From CAZQFV01 sp964592645 (GTDB lineage: Bacteria; Chloroflexota; Chloroflexia; DTKN01): 64,000 bases of DNA. A program made the translations under genes and the position numbers. Under the pieces are notes generated by a model. That model was not told where the DNA came from, ran no database searches, and was given only the letters and a program-made list of their open reading frames with translations. Of the stretch, positions 17,801-25,993 are shown piece by piece; positions within the stretch are counted from its first letter, which is position 1, and each line of letters begins with the position of its first letter. The stretch lies in the NCBI GenBank assembly GCA_964592645.1, contig CAZQFV010000013.1:1-64000 (forward strand), given 5' to 3'.

Positions 17801-18484
17801 GTGTTCCAGGGAGAAGCCGTCGCCGCCTTGATCGTCGCCGCCGGGTCCAGCCGGCGTATGGGCGGCCTCGACAAGATCATGGCCCCCCTGGGCGGGGTCC
17901 CGGTGCTGGCCCGCACCGTCGAGGTGTTTCTCTCCTCTCCCCCCATCGACGAGATCGTGGTCGTGCTGCACCCGGAGCGGCTGGCCGCCGGCCCGTCGTT
18001 GGCGGCAGAGCGCGGCTGGCCCCCACGGGTGCGCTTCTGTCCGGGGGGAGCGCGCCGCCAGGATTCGGTGCGCCTGGGACTGGCAGAGATCGCGGCCGAG
18101 GGCTGGGTGCTGATCCACGACGGCGCCCGGCCGTTCTGCTCCCCGGCGCTGATCGAGCAGGGGCTGGACGCCGCGACCAAGACCGGGGTTGCTATCCCCG
18201 GGCTCCCGCCGGCCGACACGATCAAACTGGTCTCTCCCGCGGGGCTGGTCAAACAGACCCTGCCGCGGGAGCAGCTCCGGGCGGTCCAGACGCCGCAGGT
18301 CTTTCGCCTCTCCCTGATCCGCGATGCCCACGCCAGGTTCGCCGCCGCCGACACCGAGTTCACCGACGACGCCGCCCTGCTGGAGGCGCTGGGCTGGCCC
18401 ATTGTCGTGTTCCCCGGGGACCCCCACAACCTGAAGCTGACGACACCTGCGGACCTCCGCCGGGCGGAGAGGGAACCGGCATGA
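17801..18484 (+). CDS. ispD: 2-C-methyl-D-erythritol 4-phosphate cytidylyltransferase (IspD)
   Basis: The 227-residue enzyme makes CDP-methylerythritol from MEP and CTP, the third step of the non-mevalonate isoprenoid pathway. The CTP-binding motif AALIVAAGSSRRMG, the DGARPF motif and the C-terminal NLKLTTPADL are diagnostic. The start is GTG, three bases after the PIN/TRAM stop. Its stop overlaps the ispF start (ATGA, 18481-18484), so the two are translationally coupled. Confidence 0.94.
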   Translation: MFQGEAVAALIVAAGSSRRMGGLDKIMAPLGGVPVLARTVEVFLSSPPIDEIVVVLHPERLAAGPSLAAERGWPPRVRFCPGGARRQDSVRLGLAEIAAEGWVLIHDGARPFCSPALIEQGLDAATKTGVAIPGLPPADTIKLVSPAGLVKQTLPREQLRAVQTPQVFRLSLIRDAHARFAAADTEFTDDAALLEALGWPIVVFPGDPHNLKLTTPADLRRAEREPA

Positions 18485-18963
18485 GCGCCGACCTGCGCAT
18501 CGGCCTGGGCTACGATATCCATCGGCTGCGCGCCGGCCGGCGGCTGGTGCTGGGCGGCGTAGAGATCCCCGCCGCCCGCGGCCTGCTGGGCCACTCCGAC
18601 GCCGACGTGTTGGCCCACGCGGTGATGGACGCCCTGCTCGGGGCGGCCGGGCTGGGCGACATCGGGACCCATTTTCCCCCCGGCGACCCCGCCTACCGGG
18701 ACGCCGATAGTATGCTGCTGCTGGCGCGCGTGGTGGAGCTGCTTGCCGAGGCCGGCTGGCGGCCCCGGCAGGTCAGCGCCGTCCTGGTCGCCGAGCGCCC
18801 GCGCCTGGCGCCGCACGTTCCGGCGATGCGCGCCCGGATGGGACAGGTCCTGGGCCTGCCGGAAGGAGCCGTCGGCATCCAGGTGACGACGAACGAAGGG
18901 CTGGGAGCCCTCGGCCGCGGCGAGGGCATCGCCGCCTGGGCAACCGTCCTAATCGAGGGGTAG
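18481..18963 (+). CDS. ispF: 2-C-methyl-D-erythritol 2,4-cyclodiphosphate synthase (IspF)
   Basis: The 160-residue enzyme cyclises CDP-methylerythritol 2-phosphate to MEcPP. Zinc-site residues are in GYDIHR and LLGHSDADVLAHA; the family signature TTNEGLGALGRGEGIAA is near the C-terminus. Length is typical. It overlaps ispD by four bases and is followed directly by the Sir2 gene. Confidence 0.95.
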   Translation: MSADLRIGLGYDIHRLRAGRRLVLGGVEIPAARGLLGHSDADVLAHAVMDALLGAAGLGDIGTHFPPGDPAYRDADSMLLLARVVELLAEAGWRPRQVSAVLVAERPRLAPHVPAMRARMGQVLGLPEGAVGIQVTTNEGLGALGRGEGIAAWATVLIEG

Positions 18964-18965
18964 TG

Positions 18966-19715
18966 ATGGAAAGCAAAGTATACGCGCGCGCCGCCGAACT
19001 GCTGCGCCGGAGCCGCCGGGCCGTGGCCCTCACCGGGGCCGGCCTCAGCACCCCCTCCGGCATCGCCGACTTTCGCTCGCCGGGCTCTGGAATGTGGCAC
19101 CATGTCGACCCCCAGAAGGTGGCCTCGATCGACGGATTCCTGCGCGACCCCTCCGCCTTCTACAACTGGTTCGGGGCAACGGCCATGGCCATGTACAACG
19201 CCGAGCCCAACGCCGCCCACCATGCCCTGGTCGAGCTGGAGCGGCGCGGCATCCTGCGCGCGGTCGCGACCCAGAACATCGACGGCCTGCACCAGCGCGC
19301 CGGGTCGCGCCGGGTCCTGGAGCTGCACGGCAGCATGGACACGGCGACCTGCCTGCGTTGCCGCACCCAGGTCGCGGTCCGCCCGCTCCTGGAGCAGTTC
19401 ATGGCCAATACCCAGGTGCCCCACTGCGCTCAGTGCGGCGGCCTGCTCAAGCCGGACATCGTCTTCTTCGGCGAGATGCTGCCGGTGGACGCGCTCATGG
19501 CAGCGCGCGAGGAGATCGCGCGTTGCGATCTCCTCCTGGTTCTGGGTTCTTCGCTGACGGTGGCGCCGGCCGCGGACCTGCCCTGGCTGGCCATCCAGGC
19601 GGGCGCCCCGGTGATCGTGGGCAATCGCGACGGCACCTGGGCCGATCGCTACGCCGCCTGTGTCCTGCGCGACGACGTGGCCGTGAGCCTGCCGACCCTA
19701 GTCCAGCTCCTCTAG
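18966..19715 (+). CDS. NAD-dependent protein deacylase, Sir2 family
   Basis: The 249-residue sirtuin removes acyl groups from lysines using NAD+. Visible motifs are TGAGLSTPSGIADFRS, TQNIDGLH, the catalytic His in LELHGS and a four-Cys zinc site (CLRC and CAQC). The start overlaps the ispF stop region (TAGTGATG); ATG 18966 is preferred over GTG 18963. Its last 18 bases overlap the end of the convergent receiver gene. Confidence 0.93.
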   Translation: MESKVYARAAELLRRSRRAVALTGAGLSTPSGIADFRSPGSGMWHHVDPQKVASIDGFLRDPSAFYNWFGATAMAMYNAEPNAAHHALVELERRGILRAVATQNIDGLHQRAGSRRVLELHGSMDTATCLRCRTQVAVRPLLEQFMANTQVPHCAQCGGLLKPDIVFFGEMLPVDALMAAREEIARCDLLLVLGSSLTVAPAADLPWLAIQAGAPVIVGNRDGTWADRYAACVLRDDVAVSLPTLVQLL

Positions 19716-20105
19716 GTCGGCCGGCCGGGTCTCCTCTCCCCGCTCCCGCTTCTCCAAAAGCGCCTTGACGTGCGCCAGCAGGTCGTCCAGCTCGAACGGC
19801 TTGACCATGTAGTCGTCGGCGCCGGCGCGGTAGCCCCGCGCCATGGCCGTGCGCTCCGTGTGCACGGTGAGAAAGATCACCAGCGGGTTCTGCTCCGCCT
19901 TCAGCCGTCGGCACATCTCAACCCCATCCATGCGCGGCATGTTCAGGTCGAGCACCACCAGGTCGGGCATGAACTCGCGGGCCATGTCCAGCCCCTCCAC
20001 CCCATCGCGGGCCACCTTGACCTCGTACCCCTCGCGCTCCAGGATATAGCGGACCAGGGCGACGATGTGGCGGTCATCTTCGACAATCAGGATTTTCACG
20101 GCCAT
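19698..20105 (-). CDS. Stand-alone response-regulator receiver protein
   Basis: The 135-residue CheY-like protein is a single receiver domain with no output domain. The phosphorylation site is complete: acidic D10-D11, phospho-acceptor D53 (VVLDLNMPRMDG), T80 and K102 (MVKPFE). A charged 20-residue tail (KRERGEETRPADLEELD) follows. It is the third gene of a small operon after an XRE-cupin regulator and a one-segment membrane protein. No histidine kinase is nearby, so its partner is unknown. Confidence 0.92.
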   Translation of the reverse strand: MAVKILIVEDDRHIVALVRYILEREGYEVKVARDGVEGLDMAREFMPDLVVLDLNMPRMDGVEMCRRLKAEQNPLVIFLTVHTERTAMARGYRAGADDYMVKPFELDDLLAHVKALLEKRERGEETRPADLEELD

Positions 20106-20143
20106 GAGACTATGCCTTTCCTCTCCGGGCGGGGAGGTCGCCG

Positions 20144-20389
20144 CTAGGGCCAGAGCCCCAGCACCATGGTAACGACGCGCAACAGGACCAGCATGCTGAA
20201 CAGGGCCAGGGCCAGTATGGCGATGCGCAGCAGGTCCTGGCGGACATGGGTGTACGACGTTTCGGGGATCGGATCGACCTTGGCCGGCATAGGGCGCGCC
20301 GTCCGCGGCGTGTAGCGCCGGGCGCGCTCCTGGGCCGGCCGGTCATCGGGGGGCGGCGTGCTGCCGCTGCGGTACGACTTGCGACCCAT
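20144..20389 (-). CDS. Small single-span membrane protein of unknown function
   Basis: I do not recognise this 81-residue protein. It has a polar, Arg/Pro-rich N-terminal half and one membrane segment near the C-terminus (about residues 56-78: ILALALFSMLVLLRVVTMVL). The ATG lies one base after the XRE-cupin stop, with GAGGAG upstream, so the two are coupled. The receiver gene follows 38 bases later. It could tether or modulate either neighbour, but that is inference. Confidence 0.75.
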   Translation of the reverse strand: MGRKSYRSGSTPPPDDRPAQERARRYTPRTARPMPAKVDPIPETSYTHVRQDLLRIAILALALFSMLVLLRVVTMVLGLWP

Positions 20390-20390
20390 C

Positions 20391-20933
20391 TCAATGCTCC
20401 TCGCTCTGCAGTGAAACGACCAGGACAACCGCCTCCCGGCCCTCGTTCGACCAGTGCAGGTCGGCCGGCCGGCGCTGGTAGACGACATCGCCCTTGTCCA
20501 GCGATACCGTCTGCCCGCCTATGCTGCAGGTCAGCCGGCCGGACAGGACATAGAAAAGGGCCCGGGCAGCGACGGACAGGGCGGCATCGCCGTCGCTCCC
20601 CTGGGAAATGGAAACGATCTCGGCCATCAGATGCGCCGCTTCCTCCGGCAGCAGGGAGGCCCGAACCACCCCCTCGGAAAACGACTCCAGGGGCATGCGC
20701 TGGCCGCGGCGGACCACGATGCCCCGGGGCACCAACTCCTCGGTAAAAAAGTAGGTGATCGGCACGCCAAAGTAGGAGGCCACCTTGCGCAAGTTGCCCA
20801 CCGAGATGTTGACGATGCCACGTTCCAACCGGCTGAGGAAGGATGGGGTCAACCCGGAGCCTTCGGATACTTCCTGCAGCGTGCAGTCCCTTTCACGCCG
20901 CAGATGTCGCAGCCTCGCTCCCAACGTGGCCAT
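20391..20933 (-). CDS. XRE-family transcriptional regulator with cupin sensor domain
   Basis: The 180-residue protein has an N-terminal helix-turn-helix (about 5-62: LRHLRRERDCTLQEVSEGSG...LSRLERG) and a C-terminal cupin domain (about 110-176, with FYVLSGRLTC and LDKGDVVYQRRPADLHW). Such regulators commonly sense small molecules. It heads the three-gene operon with the small membrane protein and the receiver. AAGGAGG lies six bases before ATG. An inverted TTGAC/GTCAA pair around its promoter could be its own operator. Confidence 0.92.
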   Translation of the reverse strand: MATLGARLRHLRRERDCTLQEVSEGSGLTPSFLSRLERGIVNISVGNLRKVASYFGVPITYFFTEELVPRGIVVRRGQRMPLESFSEGVVRASLLPEEAAHLMAEIVSISQGSDGDAALSVAARALFYVLSGRLTCSIGGQTVSLDKGDVVYQRRPADLHWSNEGREAVVLVVSLQSEEH

Positions 20934-21023
20934 GGTCCGCCTCCTTATATGCCGACCCCGGGCCTTGTCCTTTCATAGCACAAACTGGCCGGAACTCAAC
21001 CGCCCGGCAATTCCACCGCTCCT

Positions 21024-21052
21024 ATTATACTACATTTTACGTCAACGCGCAA
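21024..21052 (-). promoter_or_regulatory. Promoter for the XRE-cupin operon
   Basis: Minus strand: TTGCGC (21052-21047), 17-base spacer, TATAAT (21029-21024). A TTGACG inside the spacer (minus strand) lies near a GGTCAA on the plus strand and may be part of an operator. Confidence 0.65.
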
Positions 21053-21083
21053 CTTTGGTCAAGGGAGAACAAACGCCGCCCGG

Positions 21084-21112
21084 TTGACGAAGCCCCAACC
21101 GTGTGCTATAGT
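21084..21112 (+). promoter_or_regulatory. Promoter for the phosphodiesterase cluster
   Basis: TTGACG (21084-21089), 17-base spacer, TATAGT (21107-21112). The TTG of this -35 box would be the start of the longest open frame of the next gene, which shows that frame is over-extended. Confidence 0.78.
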
Positions 21113-21161
21113 GCACCCGGCGCACCCCCGACGGGCAGGCGACAATCTCTTGGAGTCCGGC

Positions 21162-22832
21162 ATGGCCATCTCCCGAACTGTGTTGTTGGGGCTGGACGGA
21201 GCGACCTGGGACCTCCTTGGCCCCTGGATGGAGCAGGGGCATCTGCCCCATCTGCAACGCCTGACCCGGGAAGGGGCCTGGGGCGAGCTGGCCTCGACGG
21301 TCCCGCCGACCACAGCGCCGGCCTGGACGGCCTGCTTCACCGGCGTCAACCCCGGCAAGCACGGCATCTTTGACTTTCGCGAGTCGCCATCCTTGGACCC
21401 GCGCCGGCCGCTGATCAGCATCCGCTCGGTGCGCGCCCCCAAGCTCTGGCACATCCTCAACCGCCACGGCCGGCGCAGCGGCGTCCTGAACGTCCCCATC
21501 ACCTATCCCCCCGAGCCGCTCGACGGCTTCCTCGTCTCCGGGATGATGACCCCCGGCCTGGAGGTCGACTTCACCTACCCGGCCGCGCTCAAGCGCGAAC
21601 TCCTGGAGGCCGTTCCCGGCTATGTCATCAATGTCGATATTCCGCGCTACGACGTGGAGGACGAGCGGGACGCCCACGCCTTTCTCGACGACATCGCCTA
21701 CTCTTTCGAGCGCCGCGCCGCGGCCATGCTCTACCTGATGGAGCGCCATGAGTGGCACTTTTTCATGGCCGTCTTCATCGTGATGGACCGCATCCAGCAT
21801 CTGCTATGGAAGTACTTCCAGGATACTACCAGCCGCTTCTACGCCCAGGAGCGGGCGCCGCGCCTGCGGGAGCGCATCCTCCGGGTGTATCGGCAGGTCG
21901 ACGCCTTCCTGGGCGAGCTCGTCGGCCATCTGGACGACGACGCCGACCTGATCATCGTCTCCGACCACGGCTTTGGCTCCACCCGGGCCTGGATCAACGT
22001 CAACCGCTGGCTGCAGGAGCAGGGACTGCTGCGCCTGAAACCGGGAGTGCAGCTACGCAAACGCCTCTTCTACGAGGCCATGCAACTGAACGGCTCGCCC
22101 GTTGTGCAGTCCATCGTCCCATCGCGCCTGCGGCGGGCCATCCGCCGACGGGTGCGGAGCACGCGGTCCACCTTGCGCTCCGACCTGGTGGAGAGCATCG
22201 ACTGGGAGCGCACGCCGGCCTTCTTTGCCAGCATCCCCTGCCAGGGCATCTACATCAACGCCCGGCGGGACGGCCGCGGGCTGGTGGCGCCGGGCGCCGA
22301 CTACGAGGCCCTGCGCGAACGGCTGCGGCAGGGGCTGCTGGCCCTGCGCGACCCGCGCACCGGGGAGCAGGTCGTGGACCGGGTCCTGTTCCGCGAGGAA
22401 GTCTACAGCGGCCCCTACACCGAGTGGGCCCCCGACGTGCTCTTTGTAGCCCGCAACTACGCCTATCTGGGGCGGGAGCTGCTGGGGACACGCGGGACCA
22501 TCGAGACGAGCATGAACTGGGCCAACGGCTTCCACCGGCCCAACGGCATCTTGATCGGGCGCGGGCCGGGCTTCCGCGCCGGCCGACAGGTCTCGGGAGC
22601 GCGCATCATGGACATTGCCCCGACGATCCTCTACCGCATGGGGCTGCCGGTGCCCTCCTATATGGACGGGCGGCCGCTGGAGCAGGCCATGGAGGACTCG
22701 TTCCTTGCCGCCAACCCCGCGCAGCGCGAAGAGGTGGCCCTGGAGGCGCAGCACGGCCCCACCGATACCTACACGGACGAGGAAACCGTCGAGATCGAGG
22801 CCCGCCTGCGGGGGCTGGGGTACATGTCGTAG
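21162..22832 (+). CDS. Alkaline-phosphatase-superfamily phosphodiesterase/nucleotide pyrophosphatase-like protein
   Basis: The 556-residue enzyme has the metal-dependent phosphodiesterase/AP fold. Visible features are a metal Asp in LLGLDGATWD (D12), the nucleophile region STVPPTTAPAWT with probable Thr51, TGVNPGKHGIFDF, and metal-site SDHGFGS. There is no signal peptide, so it may act at the inner face of the membrane or in the cytosol; the substrate is unknown. The C-terminus is LRGLGYMS, like the ends of the next two AP-family proteins. ATG 21162 has GGAG upstream and lies 50 bases after the -10 box. Confidence 0.87.
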   Translation: MAISRTVLLGLDGATWDLLGPWMEQGHLPHLQRLTREGAWGELASTVPPTTAPAWTACFTGVNPGKHGIFDFRESPSLDPRRPLISIRSVRAPKLWHILNRHGRRSGVLNVPITYPPEPLDGFLVSGMMTPGLEVDFTYPAALKRELLEAVPGYVINVDIPRYDVEDERDAHAFLDDIAYSFERRAAAMLYLMERHEWHFFMAVFIVMDRIQHLLWKYFQDTTSRFYAQERAPRLRERILRVYRQVDAFLGELVGHLDDDADLIIVSDHGFGSTRAWINVNRWLQEQGLLRLKPGVQLRKRLFYEAMQLNGSPVVQSIVPSRLRRAIRRRVRSTRSTLRSDLVESIDWERTPAFFASIPCQGIYINARRDGRGLVAPGADYEALRERLRQGLLALRDPRTGEQVVDRVLFREEVYSGPYTEWAPDVLFVARNYAYLGRELLGTRGTIETSMNWANGFHRPNGILIGRGPGFRAGRQVSGARIMDIAPTILYRMGLPVPSYMDGRPLEQAMEDSFLAANPAQREEVALEAQHGPTDTYTDEETVEIEARLRGLGYMS

Positions 22833-22839
22833 GGAAGCG

Positions 22840-22978
22840 GTTTTCAGTTGCCAGCTTTCAGCGGAAACGTGGAGAGCGACTACACGGCAAAGTGCCGAAC
22901 CACGAAGACACCAAGACACGAAGAGAACCGTTTGTCTGCACCGCAAAGGCACCAGGGCGCAAAGAGAGGCTTGTTGGA
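22840..22978. repeat. Low-GC intergenic filler repeats
   Basis: The 147-base gap holds short repeated phrases (CACGAAGACACC, ACACGAAGAG, CCGCAAAGGCACC, GCGCAAAGAG) of clearly lower GC than the surroundings. Similar CACGAAG/CGCAAAG strings occur between genes of many environmental bacteria. No promoter or coding signal was seen. They extend the open frame of the next gene artificially. Confidence 0.6.
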
Positions 22979-22979
22979 C

Positions 22980-25850
22980 ATGAGGGCACTTCTGAAACGG
23001 ATCTCGACGCTGCTGCGCGGGCGGGTGGGGTGGCTGCTGCGCCTGGGCATCACGGTCGGCCTCTTTTACATCATCTTCCGCTACCTGGTCAAGCCGCAGG
23101 AATTGCTGGAGTCGCTGCCGCGGCTGCTCCTCGGCTGGCTGCTGGCGGCGGCGATCGTCAAGTGGACGGGCATCCTGGCGGCCATCGGGCGCTGGGACCT
23201 GCTGCTGCGGGCCCAGGGCATCCGCATGCCCCTGCACCGCCTGGCGGCCTCGTTCCTGGTGGGGCGCTTCTTTGGCATGTTCACGCCGAGCACGCTGGGG
23301 CTGGACGTCTACCGGGCCTACGATATGGCCGCGCAGGCCAAGGACGCCATCGGTTCCGTGGCGGTGATCGTGGCGGAAAAGATCACCGGCTTCTTCACCC
23401 TCTCCTTCCTGGTTCTGGCGACGCTGCCGGCCGGCCTGCGCTTCGTCTCCCCCGGGGTGCTGGCGCCGGTCGGGCTCATCTTCATCCTGCCCGTCGCACT
23501 GGCCTTTCTCCTGCTGCTGCGTCCGGGCCTCTTCGAGCGGCTGTTGCGGCTCAGCTTTCCGGGCAAGGCGCGGGTGGAAAAGTGGCTGCGCCGGGCGGTG
23601 GGGGCGATCACCGCCTACCGCGACCACCGCCGCTACCTGTGGCTGGCGGTGCTCTTGGGGCTGGTGGTCCACGGGGCCACGGCGCTGATGTACTACTGTA
23701 CCGCCCGGGCGGTCCAAGCGTCCGTCTCCCTGGCCGACATGCTCTTCGTGGGACCGCTGATCATCGTCGCCACGGTGGGGCTGCCCACCGTCGGCGGGGA
23801 AGGGGCGCGCGAGTTCAGCGCGCTGGGGCTGCTGCAGCGCATCGGCGTGCCGGCCGGCCAGGGCCTGCTGGTGGGCCACCTGGGCTTCTGGGCCGGCGAG
23901 GCGCTCCCGGCGGTCGCGGGAGGGCTGATCCTGGCGCTGCGGCCGGCCGCCAACCAGGAGGCCGGCCAGGGGCGCCTCCTGCGCGACAGCGTCCTGCCGG
24001 GGCTGTCCGCGGGGGCCCTGTCTGGCTCGCTTTGGGGAATGGCCGAGACCGCCTACCTGGCCCTGGTCAACGCCAACAGCAGCTACCTCTCTGCCCTGCC
24101 CTATGCCGCCGCCCTCTACGGCACCATCGGCCTCCTCGGCGGCGCCGGGTTGGGGTTCGTGATCGCCCTCGTGAGCCGCTCCCGCCCGCCGGACGACCAG
24201 GCCGCCACCACCGCCCGTTGGACGGCCGGCCTCCTCCTGGCCGGACTCGCCTTCCTTATCGCCCGCTACCGCCTCATTCGCGACCTCTTCGAGGAACAGT
24301 TGGCCACCTTCTCCCTGCCGGGGCTCCTGGTCCACGCCGGCCTGCTCGTCGGAGCTGCCGCCCTGCTGGCGCTGACCCTCTTCCTGGGCGCCCGCCTGGC
24401 CCGCTCCCGCCGCGGGCGGCTCCTGGCCCGCGGCGGCAACCTGCTCCTGGCCCTTCTGCTCCTGGGCGCGGCGCTGCTCGGCGCGGCAGGGGTCCGCGAA
24501 CGGCCGGCCGCGGTCGTTTCCCGGCCCCTCCCCGAATCCCTCCAGGGCCGTCCTAACGTCATCCTGGTCATCGTCGATACCCTGCGCGCCGACCGTCTCT
24601 CCTGCTATGGCTATGCCGCAAACGCCAGCCCGAACATCGACACCCTGGCCGCCGATGGGGTGCTCTACCGCAACATGGTCGCCCAGTCGTCATGGACCAA
24701 GCCCTCCATCGCCACCATCCTGACCTCCCTCTACCCCAGCAGCCACACCGCCGTGGGCAAGGCCGATCGCCTGCCGCAGGGCGCGCTGCTGCTGGCCGAG
24801 GCGCTGCAGGCGGCCGGCTACACCACCGGGGGCATCGTCGACAACATCAACATCGCCCCACTCTTTGGCTTCGACCAGGGGTACGACTCCTACACCTACC
24901 TGGCGCCGGACTACCCGCTGGGCGCCAGCGATGTCTCCTCCGAACTGGCGCTCTACCAGGCGGCGCGGCGCGGCTACGCCATGCTCACCGGCGGGCGCGT
25001 CTTTGTCCAGGAGTACTACCAGGACGCGGCCACCGTCACGACGGCGGCCCAGGAATGGCTCCGGGCGCACGGCGAGGAGCGCTTCTTCCTCCTGCTGCAC
25101 TACATGGACCCCCACGATCCCTACATGGAGCACCCCTACAGCGGCGTGGGCTATGCCCGGGCCAGCGATCAGAATCCCGATCCGGAGATGGCCGCCACCT
25201 TCAGCGCGCTGTACGACGGCGAGGTGCGTTATGTCGACAGCGCCCTCGGCGCGCTGTTCGACTCCCTGAAGGAGGCCGGCCTCTACGACGGCGCGCTGAT
25301 CGTGCTCACGGCGGACCACGGGGAAGAGTTCCAGGAGCACGGCGGCTGGTGGCACGGGCAGACGCTCTACGAGGAGCAGCTACGCGTGCCGCTGATCGTC
25401 AAGTACCCCGGGGGCGCGCGGGCCGGGACCGTCGTGGAGGAGTACGCCCGCAGCCTGGACATTGCCCCGACGGCGGTGGACGTGGCCGGCCTGGAGATCC
25501 CCGCAGGCTGGCAGGGACGCAGCCTGTGGAGCGACACCGCGCCGCCGGCCTACCTCTTTGCCGAGGAAGAGCTGGAGGGCAACATCCTCCGCTCCGTGCG
25601 GCAGGGGCCGCGCAAGCTGATCCTGGCCAACCCGGGCAACCCGCGTGGACTGCCGGCCGAGGCCCTCTTCGACCTGGTCCTCGACCCCGGCGAGCAGCAG
25701 AACCGGGCCAAGAGCGAGGCCGGCTGGGTGCGCACGCTGCGCGAGGTGCTGGGGCGGGCCCAGGCCGAGGCGCTGGCCCGGAAGCTGCGGGCCGAGCAGG
25801 GGTCGGTCGACGAGCAGGCCCAGGAGCTGCTGAAAAAGTTGGGGTACTGA
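22980..25850 (+). CDS. Fusion of flippase-like (LPG synthase TM) membrane domain and sulfatase/AP-fold phosphotransferase
   Basis: The 956-residue membrane protein has three parts. Residues about 1-320 resemble the lysylphosphatidylglycerol-synthase transmembrane/AglD-type domain (GRFFGMFTPSTLGLDVYRAY, PTVGGEGAREFSALGLLQ). Residues about 325-515 carry further membrane segments. Residues about 525-956 form a sulfatase/AP domain (NVILVIVDTLRADRLSCYGY with D533; DPHDPYMEH; TADHGEEF). The nucleophile site reads S-W-T573-K-P-S, with Thr instead of the sulfatase Cys/Ser, as in LtaS-like phosphoglycerol transferases. It likely modifies a lipid-linked or surface glycan substrate; which one is unknown. 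It ends in LKKLGY. ATG 22980 is inferred from protein conservation, with only a weak upstream ribosome site. Confidence 0.85.
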   Translation: MRALLKRISTLLRGRVGWLLRLGITVGLFYIIFRYLVKPQELLESLPRLLLGWLLAAAIVKWTGILAAIGRWDLLLRAQGIRMPLHRLAASFLVGRFFGMFTPSTLGLDVYRAYDMAAQAKDAIGSVAVIVAEKITGFFTLSFLVLATLPAGLRFVSPGVLAPVGLIFILPVALAFLLLLRPGLFERLLRLSFPGKARVEKWLRRAVGAITAYRDHRRYLWLAVLLGLVVHGATALMYYCTARAVQASVSLADMLFVGPLIIVATVGLPTVGGEGAREFSALGLLQRIGVPAGQGLLVGHLGFWAGEALPAVAGGLILALRPAANQEAGQGRLLRDSVLPGLSAGALSGSLWGMAETAYLALVNANSSYLSALPYAAALYGTIGLLGGAGLGFVIALVSRSRPPDDQAATTARWTAGLLLAGLAFLIARYRLIRDLFEEQLATFSLPGLLVHAGLLVGAAALLALTLFLGARLARSRRGRLLARGGNLLLALLLLGAALLGAAGVRERPAAVVSRPLPESLQGRPNVILVIVDTLRADRLSCYGYAANASPNIDTLAADGVLYRNMVAQSSWTKPSIATILTSLYPSSHTAVGKADRLPQGALLLAEALQAAGYTTGGIVDNINIAPLFGFDQGYDSYTYLAPDYPLGASDVSSELALYQAARRGYAMLTGGRVFVQEYYQDAATVTTAAQEWLRAHGEERFFLLLHYMDPHDPYMEHPYSGVGYARASDQNPDPEMAATFSALYDGEVRYVDSALGALFDSLKEAGLYDGALIVLTADHGEEFQEHGGWWHGQTLYEEQLRVPLIVKYPGGARAGTVVEEYARSLDIAPTAVDVAGLEIPAGWQGRSLWSDTAPPAYLFAEEELEGNILRSVRQGPRKLILANPGNPRGLPAEALFDLVLDPGEQQNRAKSEAGWVRTLREVLGRAQAEALARKLRAEQGSVDEQAQELLKKLGY

Positions 25851-25993
25851 TCGGAGAGTGGCCCTCTGGCAGCCGCACCGGAGCGGAGCGGGGGCCAGCC
25901 CCGCCCCCACCGCATCGACCCATGGGGCAGAGGCGTGGAGACCTGCGCGGCGGGCCGTATGAGCCATCTGGGCCCCGTAGGGAACGAGGTAAA

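Noticed and set aside
21084..21161. Upstream extension of the phosphodiesterase gene to TTG 21084
   Set aside because: That TTG is the -35 box of a good promoter; transcription would start after it.
20934..21161. Riboswitch or T-box in the 228-base divergent gap
   Set aside because: The gap is explained by two promoters and leaders; no conserved riboswitch core was seen.
22980..25850. Annotation of the fusion protein as a true sulfatase
   Set aside because: The Cys/Ser-x-Pro-x-Arg formylglycine motif is absent (T-K-P-S-I instead).
24692..25993. N-terminal extension of the second AP-family gene
   Set aside because: It is an out-of-frame shadow of the fusion gene; homology begins at 25994-26006.
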